Positions 16,718-24,951 of a DNA stretch of 32,485 nt are shown piece by piece. Origin of the DNA: Candidatus Gastranaerophilales bacterium. Its GTDB lineage: Bacteria > Cyanobacteriota > Vampirovibrionia > Gastranaerophilales > Gastranaerophilaceae. The stretch lies in assembly GCA_944322615.1 (NCBI GenBank), contig CALUPH010000019.1, positions 1 to 32,485 on the forward strand. Reading direction: 5' to 3'. Under the pieces are notes generated by a model. The model was not told the origin of the DNA. It saw only the letters and a list, made by a program, of their open reading frames with translations, and searched no databases. Made by a program: the position numbers and the translations under genes. The number at the start of each line of letters is the position of its first letter. The stretch's first letter is position 1.

Positions 16718-17776
16718 TTATTCTATCTCCCCATAATAAGATGCAATACTTTTATTTACACCGGCTTCTACTGCATTATATGCAACCTTAACTGCATTTT
16801 TAATAGCATAAGCAGAAGAACGTCCGTGGCAAATAACTGTTATTCCTTTCACACCAAGTAATAATGCACCGCCAAATTCTTCGTAATTAACTTTTGCATA
16901 CATTTTCTTCAATATAGGTCTAACCAAGAATCCTATCATTTTGGTAATAGGATCATGGTAAAATTCCTGTTTAACCATATAGAAGAACATTCTTGCAACA
17001 CCTTCAATTGTTTTCAATGTTACGTTTCCGACAAAACCGTCACAAACAATTACATCACAATTGCCTAAGAAAATTTCTTTTCCTTCTGCATTTCCAATGA
17101 AGTTCAATTTATCTTTATTTTCTTCAAATATCTTATATGTATCCTTAGCAAGTTCGTCACCTTTACCTGCTTCTTCACCTATATTTAATAAAGCCACTCT
17201 AGGATTTTCTATTCCTAAAACAGACTTTGCATATGTAGAACCCATTATACCAAATTGATATAACATCTCAGGAGTACAATCTGTATTTGCACCTGAGTCC
17301 ATTAAAACCAAAGGTCCTTTCATTGTGGGTAATACTGTCGCAATTGCAGGTCTTTCTATACCATGAAGCCTTCCAAGTCCAAAAAGACTTGCACCCATAG
17401 CTGCACCTGTTGAACCCGCTGCAACAACGGCATCTGAACTTCCTGTCACTACTGCATTAACGGATAGTACTATAGAGGAATTTTTCTTTTTTCTAATTGC
17501 TTGTCCTGGCGCTTCACCCATTTCTATTACTTCAGAAGCATGAGTCTTTTTTATATCAAGCTTTTTTGTATTGACCTTTATTTTTTTAGCTGCAAACATT
17601 CCTCCGCCTACAACTATTCCTTCCTGATCAATACGGTCAAGCTCTCTTTCAATGTCATACAACTTACCCACTAACTCAATGGGAATATTATATTCCATTG
17701 CCGCCCATACAGCACCCTCTACTACCGCTTTAGGAGCATAATCTCCTCCCATCGCATCTATAGCTATCCTAGTCAT
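16718..17776 (-). CDS. plsX: Phosphate acyltransferase PlsX
   Basis: A 352-aa enzyme that converts acyl-ACP to acyl-phosphate for phosphatidic acid synthesis with PlsY. It begins TRIAIDAMGGDYAPKAVVEG and holds the conserved GSTGAAMGAS and CDGFVGNV segments. AGGAAAGT precedes the ATG. It follows rpmF and leads the fab genes, the widespread rpmF-plsX-fabH order. Confidence 0.97.
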   Translation of the reverse strand: MTRIAIDAMGGDYAPKAVVEGAVWAAMEYNIPIELVGKLYDIERELDRIDQEGIVVGGGMFAAKKIKVNTKKLDIKKTHASEVIEMGEAPGQAIRKKKNSSIVLSVNAVVTGSSDAVVAAGSTGAAMGASLFGLGRLHGIERPAIATVLPTMKGPLVLMDSGANTDCTPEMLYQFGIMGSTYAKSVLGIENPRVALLNIGEEAGKGDELAKDTYKIFEENKDKLNFIGNAEGKEIFLGNCDVIVCDGFVGNVTLKTIEGVARMFFYMVKQEFYHDPITKMIGFLVRPILKKMYAKVNYEEFGGALLLGVKGITVICHGRSSAYAIKNAVKVAYNAVEAGVNKSIASYYGEIE

Positions 17777-17807
17777 ACTTTCCTATATCCCCATTTTCTA
17801 TTTGTTA

Positions 17808-18011
17808 TTATTCAGCGTCTTTTACTTCTGCTTTTTCAGCTTTTTTGCTTACTTTTACGCCTTTATATGTTCCACATTCTGTACATACTGTATGTGTTAA
17901 TACTGTTGCACCGCAATTTGTACAAATTGTTGTTTCAGGAACTGATCCTTTCCAATTTGCTCTTCTCTTTGCTTGTGCTGATTTACCTGTTCTTTTCTTT
18001 GGTACTGCCAT
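17808..18011 (-). CDS. rpmF: 50S ribosomal protein L32
   Basis: A 67-aa ribosomal protein with the MAVPKKRTGKSAQAKRRANW start and a zinc-ribbon CTNCG...CTECG. The C-terminus adds a Lys/Ala/Glu tail, slightly longer than usual. It begins 4 nt after yceD, with AAGGA as ribosome binding site. Confidence 0.97.
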   Translation of the reverse strand: MAVPKKRTGKSAQAKRRANWKGSVPETTICTNCGATVLTHTVCTECGTYKGVKVSKKAEKAEVKDAE

Positions 18012-18015
18012 GATT

Positions 18016-18507
18016 TTATTCCTTTTCTAGTTTTATATTCTTAAATACTTCTAATCTTGGATCTGTGAAATCTGTTTTTATATATTTATTAACAATTTCA
18101 CTTCCATTACAATTTATATCACAAACAAGCTTATTTGGTATATGTAATATTACACTTTGGTAAACAAAATCTGCCAAATCTATCTCATCTTTTCCATTTA
18201 GCTCTTCTATAAAACTATTCTGTTTTATCTCAAACTCATCTGAATTATTGGGATTTAAGCCATACTTCGTATAATACTCTTCTACTTTAAAATCAAATTC
18301 TTTTGTAAACTCTTTTAAACATAAATCACATACTAAATTTAATTTCGCTTTTATTCTTCCGCTTATTTTTATAAGCGTCCCAATTACTTCTATTTGCAAT
18401 TTTGCTTCTACCGGCACATCTTTATTAAATTCTTCAAAAATTTTTGAAAAATTTATATCTTTTACCTTTTTCTCTGTATTTTCTATCTCTGATATCTTTA
18501 TATTCAT
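18016..18507 (-). CDS. yceD: YceD/DUF177-family protein
   Basis: A 163-aa member of the DUF177 family, whose members affect 23S rRNA accumulation and are nearly always encoded just before rpmF. The CDLCLKEF motif and a later CDINCNG pair fit the family's conserved Cys residues. It is the first gene of the lipid cluster. No Shine-Dalgarno sequence precedes the ATG; the promoter predicted at 18516-18543 would place the transcript start almost on the start codon. Confidence 0.88.
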   Translation of the reverse strand: MNIKISEIENTEKKVKDINFSKIFEEFNKDVPVEAKLQIEVIGTLIKISGRIKAKLNLVCDLCLKEFTKEFDFKVEEYYTKYGLNPNNSDEFEIKQNSFIEELNGKDEIDLADFVYQSVILHIPNKLVCDINCNGSEIVNKYIKTDFTDPRLEVFKNIKLEKE

Positions 18508-18515
18508 ATTTTTTT

Positions 18516-18543
18516 ATTTTAAATAGAAGATGTTATTTGTCAA
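18516..18543 (-). promoter_or_regulatory. Promoter of the yceD-rpmF-plsX-fab cluster
   Basis: On the minus strand a perfect TTGACA (18543-18538), a 16-bp spacer and TAAAAT (18521-18516) form a near-consensus sigma70 promoter. The -35 box shares bases with the T run of the preceding terminator. Only 8 nt separate the -10 box from the yceD ATG, so the transcript would be leaderless or nearly so. Confidence 0.65.
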
Positions 18544-18579
18544 ATAAAAAGGGAACAGATACCTGTTCCCTTTTTATTT
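18542..18579 (-). terminator. Terminator of the two small genes upstream of the fab cluster
   Basis: GGGAACAG (18551-18558), loop ATAC and CTGTTCCC (18563-18570) form the core, extended by AAATAAAAA/TTTTTATTT pairing. It ends the small-gene operon (18600-19232) and insulates the fatty-acid cluster. Confidence 0.92.
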
Positions 18580-18599
18580 TATTATATTTTATTAATTTT

Positions 18600-18941
18600 C
18601 TAACCACCACCGGCATTATATGAGAATGAACGTTGCAGATTTTGTTGCAACATTTGATCAGCAGATTGTAATTCTGTATTTGCGGCTTGCAATTGAGTTT
18701 GTACCTTTTGCATTCTCATTTCAAGATGTTTATCTAAATTTTCCAATTCTACTTTCCTTGCTTCCAGCTGTTTTACGGCAGGCGAATCTGTATTCCCGAT
18801 ATCACTTATTTGGCTTGTTAATTGAGATATTGTATCGGTAAGATTAAGCTTCTGAGTCGTAATATCATTCAACTTACTTTCCAGCTTATTTATATATGAT
18901 GTAAGATACATTTTTCTGCTGAATGCGATTAAAAATCCCAT
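18600..18941 (-). CDS. Small coiled-coil protein of unknown function
   Basis: A 113-aa, cysteine-free protein that I do not recognise. The N-terminus MGFLIAFSRKMYLTSYI is mildly hydrophobic. Residues 18-100 are strongly heptad-like (KLESKLNDITTQKLNLTDTI and on through KVELENLDKHLEMRMQKVQT), broken once by a DIGNTDSP turn. The end is SFSYNAGGG. This suggests an antiparallel helical hairpin, as in small secreted or filament-forming helical proteins, but there is no Trp-Xaa-Gly motif or known signal. AAGG precedes the ATG. It lies 6 nt after the 94-aa gene, in the same operon and before a strong terminator. Confidence 0.7.
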   Translation of the reverse strand: MGFLIAFSRKMYLTSYINKLESKLNDITTQKLNLTDTISQLTSQISDIGNTDSPAVKQLEARKVELENLDKHLEMRMQKVQTQLQAANTELQSADQMLQQNLQRSFSYNAGGG

Positions 18942-18947
18942 AGTTTT

Positions 18948-19232
18948 TTACCTTGTTTGATTAAGTGATCTGCCTTTTAAAAACACGTGTTCTGAATTCT
19001 GCGCAAGAATCAGTTCTGTCTTCTTTAGCTTGTATTTTTCATAATTAATACGGTATTCGATTTTTTTTAGTTTTCGTTTCACTGTCGCAATTTCTTTTAT
19101 ATAAGCCAATGTGCTTGCTATAAAGATTTTTATTGGGTTGTTCTTTTTTAAAAATGCTCTGGTGAAATTCAAAAAATTCCTTACCCTATTTATATGAAGC
19201 TGTAGTGTTGCCTTTGCTGTAGGTTTCGCCAC
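18948..19232 (-). CDS. Small basic protein of unknown function
   Basis: A 94-aa, very basic, helical protein that I do not recognise (Lys/Arg-rich throughout, e.g. KRKLKKIEYRINYEKYKLKK). A mildly hydrophobic stretch NPIKIFIASTLAYIKEI is too short and charged to be a sure membrane helix. The start is GTG, with a strong AAGGAG ribosome binding site, which supports a real gene. First of a two-gene operon with the coiled-coil protein, so the two products may act together; the opposite helical charge pattern would permit direct binding, but this is inference. Confidence 0.65.
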   Translation of the reverse strand: MAKPTAKATLQLHINRVRNFLNFTRAFLKKNNPIKIFIASTLAYIKEIATVKRKLKKIEYRINYEKYKLKKTELILAQNSEHVFLKGRSLNQTR

Positions 19233-19414
19233 AAAAGTTCTCCTTGCTTTGACAAGACTACATTAATACTAAAACATTTAAATAATATTTATTGCCTGTT
19301 ACTTTAATATTAGTAATAGCCTCGTCTTTACCTTGCTTATTTATAAAACATTGATATTACTGAATATTCTATCGGATTCTTAATTTCTTTCTTTAATTTT
19401 TTTTTATTAAACAT

Positions 19415-19458
19415 AAAAAAAGATTTACATTTTTTTACAAAAATGCAAATCTTTTTTA
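19415..19458 (-). terminator. Terminator of the uridine-kinase-like gene
   Basis: A long AT-rich stem: 19415-19426 pairs with 19447-19458 and CATTTTT (19428-19434) with AAAAATG (19439-19445), with one A-C mismatch, ending in a T run on the minus strand. The rest of 19233-19473 shows nothing convincing; a 25-codon ATG frame inside it lacks a ribosome binding site. Confidence 0.75.
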
Positions 19459-19473
19459 ACATTTTTTAATTTT

Positions 19474-20325
19474 TTATTTATAAAAATTCACTACGTCATT
19501 TATCAGATTAATAACTTTTGTCGTTATTTCCTCAATATATTCAGCACTTGTTAAACCATTGATGACAATATCTGCATTTTGCATTGTCGGTCTTATATAT
19601 ACCTGTGCTGTTGTATTTACATCATTAAATTGATGTTCTGCTGCACTACCTGTTTTACCTCTTAATATTGCTCTCGTGAACCAACGTTCTTTTATCTTTT
19701 CAAATGGGGTAAATACATATACTTTTATATCAAACAAATCAACTAACTCTTCACCTAAAACATATAAACCTTCAGCCAATATTGCTCTTGTAGGATTTTT
19801 ATATGCTCGGTTGGGTATACTTTCACAAGTTACGAAATCGTATTCCGGAGCATTTACACCACATCCATTTTTTAAACTTATTAAATGAGCACGCATCAAC
19901 TCTAAATTTATTGCATCAGGCTTGTCAAAACTAAATCCTGTTTTGTATAATTCCTCATAACTTCCTGCTAATTTCAATTCTTCTGAAGTATCTTTATAAT
20001 AATCATCACAACACAATGTTGTATATGTTTCATTATATAATTTCTTTCTTAAAGCTTTTGAAACATAATTTACTAATGTAGTCTTACCTGATGCAGATTC
20101 ACCTGTTATACCTATCAAACATTGTTTCTGTTTGTTATTTATAAATTCTTTTACTGTTTTAATAATTAATTTTTCATTTATTGACAGAATAAGAGGTTGT
20201 TTTTGTTGTCTATCCTCTTCTAATATATCTTTTATTCCATCAACTATTTTAAATACAGCAACACTTATATCTTCTCTTTGTGAATTTCTAATTTTCTCTA
20301 TTTCCAGTATGCTCTCGCCAGACAT
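19474..20325 (-). CDS. Uridine-kinase/phosphoribulokinase-family P-loop kinase
   Basis: A 283-aa kinase of the Udk/PRK family. The P-loop is GESASGKTT (75-83), followed by a CCDDYYKD segment like the substrate Asp loop of uridine kinase, FSFDKPDAINLELM (the DxPxxxD-type motif), AILAEGLYVL (Walker B) and an Arg-rich lid FTRAILRGKTG. An extra helical N-terminus of about 68 residues precedes the kinase core, unlike standard Udk of about 210 aa. It could act in pyrimidine salvage or on another small hydroxyl substrate. CGGAG precedes the ATG. It is monocistronic with its own terminator. Confidence 0.85.
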   Translation of the reverse strand: MSGESILEIEKIRNSQREDISVAVFKIVDGIKDILEEDRQQKQPLILSINEKLIIKTVKEFINNKQKQCLIGITGESASGKTTLVNYVSKALRKKLYNETYTTLCCDDYYKDTSEELKLAGSYEELYKTGFSFDKPDAINLELMRAHLISLKNGCGVNAPEYDFVTCESIPNRAYKNPTRAILAEGLYVLGEELVDLFDIKVYVFTPFEKIKERWFTRAILRGKTGSAAEHQFNDVNTTAQVYIRPTMQNADIVINGLTSAEYIEEITTKVINLINDVVNFYK

Positions 20326-20403
20326 TTAATTCTCCGCTCTTAAAAAATTATCACTAATATAAAATGCAATTATAAAATAATTTGTTAGATTATGCACTCA
20401 ATC

Positions 20404-21606
20404 TTAACATTTATTACAATAATATTTTATATATTTCTCTAATTCTAAAATTCTTTCTTCCACCAACATATATATAAATTCACAGCGTTCCTTTATTTGC
20501 TTTTCATTATCCATTCTGGTTGAAAATATAAATTGCTTTTTTGTATTTGTAATAATACTTTCTTTTAAGTCTTTTATTTTTATACATATTGAAGAATCAA
20601 TATATTTTAAATCTTCAAACATAGATGATAATATTTCGTTTATTGTAAACACAGCATCTAATGGTTTATTTTTATTAATTGCATTTTTTAAATAAGTTAG
20701 ATTTTTTAATATTTTTTTATAAACCTTTAGAATATTTTTTTTCTTTTCAATTATTACCTTTGTAAAATAATTTTTGGTTATTTGATATCCTTTTTCTGCC
20801 AATTTTTCTTTTTGATTTCTATCTATATTAAAGTCAAAGAAAACAACATCTTTTGTATCCAAAATTATATAGTCATATCTGTCATTTTCGTGATTTAGAT
20901 TATAAACATTTTCTGTACATAAATACCAAATGGTACTAATAACTGAATTTATATAATCAACAGGATTTTTAAAATCCGTACTATCTTTTTTACCTTCAAG
21001 ACGAAATTCTAAAATTCTATTATTAGATTTATCTAAATCGTTATATATTTTACATCCTGCCCAGCTTTTTATTAAATCTCCATCTACAAGTATTGATTCA
21101 CCAAGACTTATTGGCTTCATTAATCCCGGCATACAAGCTGATGTTCTAATTGCAAAGGCTACTTCCTCATCCGGAGTATTTTCTTTTGAAAAAATATATG
21201 GAGTATTAGTATTTATATCTAAAGTTAAAATATGTAAATTCTTATCTAAATCTTTAAATTTTACTTTTGAATTTTCTCTGTACTTATCTCCAAGAACTTT
21301 TTTGCCTATTTTTTCTCTTAACCAATCAAGAAATATTTCACCTTTGCTTAAGGATATATCAGTATTAAATATATTTATATTAATATCTCGAAACATATTA
21401 AAATTGAAATTGAAAAACATTTCTTGTATTTCTTTTTCATCGTATCCTGCAGCTAATAATCCTGCAAATACTGCGCCAACGGAAGAACCTGCAATATTAT
21501 CAATTTCTATATTGAGTTCCTTTAATGCTCTCAATACGCCAACGTAACACATACCGCGAACACCACCGCCGCCAAATATACAATTATATTTTATTAAACT
21601 ATCCAA
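20404..21606 (-). CDS. Patatin-like phospholipase with C-terminal helical extension
   Basis: A 400-aa lipid acyl hydrolase. It has the oxyanion loop GGGGVRG (12-18), nucleophile S42 in GSSVG and the catalytic Asp D175 in the DGD motif, so a full Ser-Asp dyad. Residues about 285-400 add a Lys/Glu-rich helical domain of unknown role, ending in CNKC. The start is TTG (21606) with AGAGGTAAGG before it; the next Met falls inside the oxyanion motif, so this start is required. No signal peptide; such enzymes may act on membranes from the cytoplasm or be exported by type V or VI-like routes, none of which is seen here. It is monocistronic. Confidence 0.92.
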   Translation of the reverse strand: MDSLIKYNCIFGGGGVRGMCYVGVLRALKELNIEIDNIAGSSVGAVFAGLLAAGYDEKEIQEMFFNFNFNMFRDININIFNTDISLSKGEIFLDWLREKIGKKVLGDKYRENSKVKFKDLDKNLHILTLDINTNTPYIFSKENTPDEEVAFAIRTSACMPGLMKPISLGESILVDGDLIKSWAGCKIYNDLDKSNNRILEFRLEGKKDSTDFKNPVDYINSVISTIWYLCTENVYNLNHENDRYDYIILDTKDVVFFDFNIDRNQKEKLAEKGYQITKNYFTKVIIEKKKNILKVYKKILKNLTYLKNAINKNKPLDAVFTINEILSSMFEDLKYIDSSICIKIKDLKESIITNTKKQFIFSTRMDNEKQIKERCEFIYMLVEERILELEKYIKYYCNKC

Positions 21607-21630
21607 AACCTTACCTCTTTTATAAATAAT

Positions 21631-21669
21631 AATAGCCTAAAAATTCAATAATTGAAAATTTAGGCTATT
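21631..21669 (-). terminator. Terminator of pnp
   Basis: AATAGCCTAAA (21631-21641) pairs with TTTAGGCTATT (21659-21669), with an inner TTCAAT/ATTGAA stem. It lies just past the pnp stop on the minus strand. Confidence 0.85.
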
Positions 21670-21692
21670 TATTTATTATACTTTTTCAGAAA

Positions 21693-23828
21693 TTATTGGC
21701 AGTTAGCTGCTTCTTCTTCTGTAACACCTTTTATGGTTAAGCTTACTTTTCCTCTATCGTCAATCTTAATTACTTTAACAGTAACTATATCTCCGACATT
21801 TAGTTTGCCTTCTATTGTATCAATTCTTTCTTTGCATACTTGTGATATATGAACCATTCCGTCTTTGCCCGGAGCAAGTTCTATAAATGCACCGAATTGT
21901 ACAATTTTAACGACTTTACCTTTACATACTAAACCTTCAACAGGTTTAAATGTCATTTGGCTAATCATATGTCTTGCAATATCTGCACCTTCTTTGTCGT
22001 TTGAAGTTATTGTAACTCTGCCATCATCTTGAATATCTATTTCTGCACCTGAAGCTTCTATTATACCTCTTATATTCTTTCCGCCAGGTCCAATTACAGT
22101 TCCGATATCTTCAGTAGGAATTGTCATTGTAAATATTCTTGGTGCGTATGGTGAAAGTTCTTTAGCAGGCTCTGTAATAACTTCTCTCATTTTTGACAAA
22201 ATATGAAGTCTTCCTTCTTTTGCTTGTGCTAAAGCTTTTCTCAATGTATCGTTAGCAATACCTTTTGCTTTCATATCCATTTGAAGAGCTGTAATACCAT
22301 CATCATTTCCTGTAACTTTAAAATCCATATCTCCAAGGAAATCTTCTATTCCTTGAATATCTGTTAATACAACAGGTTCACGTCCGGGCTCTGTAATCAT
22401 ACCCATTGCAACACCGCCAATCATACATTTTACAGGAACACCTGCATTCATTAAAGCCATTGATGAGCCGCAAGTTGAACCCATTGATGTTGAACCGTTT
22501 GATTCTAATACATCAGAAGTAACTCTTATTGTATATCCAAATTCTTCTTGAGATGGAAGTGCAGGTACATTTGCTCTTTCAGCTAAATTTCCATGACCAA
22601 CTTCTCTTCTTCCAGGACCTCTTAATGGTTTTACTTCGCCTACTGAATATCCCGGGAATATATATTTATGCATATAATATTTTTCTGTTTCAGGATCAAC
22701 TCCGTCAAGTTCTTGTTTCATACCTGGACCAGCCAATGTTGCAACAGATAATATTTGAGTTTGTCCTCTTGTAAATACGGCACTACCGTGAGCTCTTGGA
22801 ATAACACCAACTTCACACCAAATAGGACGTACTTCATTAGGTTTTCTTCCGTCTGCACGAACTCCTTCATCTAAAATCATAGCACGCATTATTTTCTTTT
22901 CTGCAGCTTTAAATTCTTCTGCAACAAAGTCAATACCGGTTTCTTCTATAATTTTGTGGATATAATGATCTTCAGGAAGTGCTTCAACTTTTTCTTTTAC
23001 AAGTTTTTTCGCTTCATCTAACTTATCTTGTCTATATTTTCTGTCAAAATTATGATATGCGTCGAAAATCATATCATGAGCAACTTCGTTAATTAAATTT
23101 TTAAGTTCTGTTGTATCATACGGATTTACAAACTCTTCTCTGACAACACCGCAATCTTGAGCAAATTGAAGTTGCGCTTCACATTGTTTTTTAATTTCAA
23201 CTTGAGCAAATTCAACAGCTTCCATAATTTCATCTTCAGTAACGAATTTACATCCGGCTTCAACCATAATAACGCTGTCATGTGTACCTGCAACAACAAT
23301 ATCCAAGTTAGATTTATCAGCTTCTTGGTGAGTTGGATTTGCTATTAACTGACCATCAATTTTTGAAACTCTAACAGCACCAATAGGACCTTCAAATGGT
23401 GCACCTGATAACATTAGAGCTGCAGAAGCACCTAACATAGCTAAAGTATCAGGTTGATTTTGTTGATCGTAGCTAAACAATTGAGCTACTATTTGAATAT
23501 CATTTCTATATCCTTTTGGGAATAGAGGTCTAATAGGTCTATCAATCAATCTTGATACTAATATAGCCTTATCACTTGCTTTACCTTCGCTTCTGTTATA
23601 TCCTCCTGGAATTCTGCCTATCGAAGACATTCTTTCTTCATAATCAATCAATAATGGGAAAAAGTCTATACCAACTCTTGGTTCTGGGCTTACACAACAA
23701 TGTATAAATAACATTGTATCTCCACATCTTACCGTAACTGAGCTGGTAGCTGATTTTGCATACTTACCTGTTTCAATCGTAACAATTTTGCCACCTACAG
23801 GTATTTCAATTTTCTTTGTTTCTACCAT
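21693..23828 (-). CDS. pnp: Polyribonucleotide nucleotidyltransferase (PNPase)
   Basis: A 711-aa 3'-to-5' phosphorolytic exoribonuclease of normal length. Two RNase PH-like domains flank an all-helical domain; the second holds GRGRREVGHG-type RGPGRREVGHG and the conserved STCGSSMALMNAG and GMITEP segments. A KH domain follows (VIGPGGKNI loop near 568-576) and then an S1 domain beginning GLVCKGKVVKI. The ATG at 23828 has a purine-rich but weak ribosome binding site. Unlike in many bacteria, rpsO is not adjacent. It is divergent from rsgA with its own promoter. Confidence 0.98.
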   Translation of the reverse strand: MVETKKIEIPVGGKIVTIETGKYAKSATSSVTVRCGDTMLFIHCCVSPEPRVGIDFFPLLIDYEERMSSIGRIPGGYNRSEGKASDKAILVSRLIDRPIRPLFPKGYRNDIQIVAQLFSYDQQNQPDTLAMLGASAALMLSGAPFEGPIGAVRVSKIDGQLIANPTHQEADKSNLDIVVAGTHDSVIMVEAGCKFVTEDEIMEAVEFAQVEIKKQCEAQLQFAQDCGVVREEFVNPYDTTELKNLINEVAHDMIFDAYHNFDRKYRQDKLDEAKKLVKEKVEALPEDHYIHKIIEETGIDFVAEEFKAAEKKIMRAMILDEGVRADGRKPNEVRPIWCEVGVIPRAHGSAVFTRGQTQILSVATLAGPGMKQELDGVDPETEKYYMHKYIFPGYSVGEVKPLRGPGRREVGHGNLAERANVPALPSQEEFGYTIRVTSDVLESNGSTSMGSTCGSSMALMNAGVPVKCMIGGVAMGMITEPGREPVVLTDIQGIEDFLGDMDFKVTGNDDGITALQMDMKAKGIANDTLRKALAQAKEGRLHILSKMREVITEPAKELSPYAPRIFTMTIPTEDIGTVIGPGGKNIRGIIEASGAEIDIQDDGRVTITSNDKEGADIARHMISQMTFKPVEGLVCKGKVVKIVQFGAFIELAPGKDGMVHISQVCKERIDTIEGKLNVGDIVTVKVIKIDDRGKVSLTIKGVTEEEAANCQ

Positions 23829-23870
23829 GTTTTTCTCTTTTCTTTTTATACACTTCTATTTTCGCTTAAT

Positions 23871-23899
23871 ATTATAACTTAAATATTTATTTATGTATA
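23871..23899 (-). promoter_or_regulatory. pnp: Promoter of pnp
   Basis: Minus-strand TATAAT (23876-23871) is preceded by TATACA (23899-23894) with a 17-bp spacer, giving a leader of about 36 nt. Confidence 0.6.
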
Positions 23900-23939
23900 T
23901 TTATTCCATTTTATTTATTATTGTTGTAATATCTAGACT

Positions 23940-24947
23940 ATGATAGGGCGTGTAATTAAGATATTCTCAGATTTTTATTATGTTGAAACTTCAATCGGAA
24001 TTATTGAAGCTAAACTAAGAACTGTTTTAAAAAAACAAAAAGCCCAAGTTTATACGGGAGACTATGTTAAACTTGAACAACTTGACAAAAATTCAATGCA
24101 AGCCTTTATTGCTGAAATTCAGGAAAGAAAAACATTAATTTCAAGACCTAAAGTTGCAAATGTATCACAAGTAATTATTGTATCAGCATTAAAAGAACCT
24201 GATTTGAATTTTGAACAACTAAACAGATATATTGCGCACTGTGAATATCATAAACTAAAACCGATTTTATGTTTTAACAAAGAAGACATAGAAGAATTTG
24301 ATGATTTAAAAGCAAGAATTATTGATATTTATATACCATTAAATTATCAAGTTATTTTTACATCTGCACTAACAAAAACAGGACTTGATCAAATTAAACC
24401 TATATTAGAGAATAATACGTCAATTCTTTGCGGAGCTTCAGGTGTTGGTAAATCTTCAATAATAAATGCTATTTTAAATACATCAAAGCAAAGAACTCTT
24501 CCTGTTAGTGATAAAACAAAGAAAGGTGTTCATACAACAAGACATTGTGAATTAATTGAAGTTCAAAAAAACACATTTATTGTAGATACTCCTGGTTTTT
24601 CGCACTTAAAATTTGATTTTATATTACCAAGTGAAATAAAAAATCTATTTGTAGAAATGAAAGACTACGATTATGTTTGCAAATATAAAGATTGTTTGCA
24701 CATAAATGAATACGGATGTTCATATAAAGAAATCACAACAAACATGGATGAAACACGATTCGAAAGTTATAAAAAATTTGTAACTGAAGCGAAAGAATAC
24801 GAAGAAAGAATTTCAAAAGAATCAATAAAAGATGAAAAAAATACAAAATTCAATCAAAATAAGATAATGGCAAAGATTTCACATAAAAAAAGAGCCGTTT
24901 CCAGAAAAACATTAAAACAAAATATGTATAAGGATGAGATAGAATAA
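23940..24947 (+). CDS. rsgA: Ribosome small-subunit-dependent GTPase A
   Basis: A 335-aa circularly permuted GTPase of 30S subunit maturation. An OB-fold (about 1-68) precedes the GTPase: G4 NKED (113-116), then G1 GASGVGKS (165-172) and G3 DTPG (216-219), the permuted order typical of RsgA. The zinc site is C247, C252, H254, C260. The C-terminus carries about 40 extra Lys-rich residues (296-335), possibly for rRNA contact. No Shine-Dalgarno sequence is visible before the ATG; TAATAT 8 nt upstream (23927-23932) hints at a very short leader. First of a four-gene run. Confidence 0.96.
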   Translation: MIGRVIKIFSDFYYVETSIGIIEAKLRTVLKKQKAQVYTGDYVKLEQLDKNSMQAFIAEIQERKTLISRPKVANVSQVIIVSALKEPDLNFEQLNRYIAHCEYHKLKPILCFNKEDIEEFDDLKARIIDIYIPLNYQVIFTSALTKTGLDQIKPILENNTSILCGASGVGKSSIINAILNTSKQRTLPVSDKTKKGVHTTRHCELIEVQKNTFIVDTPGFSHLKFDFILPSEIKNLFVEMKDYDYVCKYKDCLHINEYGCSYKEITTNMDETRFESYKKFVTEAKEYEERISKESIKDEKNTKFNQNKIMAKISHKKRAVSRKTLKQNMYKDEIE

Positions 24948-24951
24948 ATTT

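Noticed and set aside
19337-19414. 25-codon minus-strand ATG frame upstream of the two small genes
   Set aside because: It has no ribosome binding site, starts right beside the kinase terminator and is a Lys-rich product expected by chance in AT-rich DNA.
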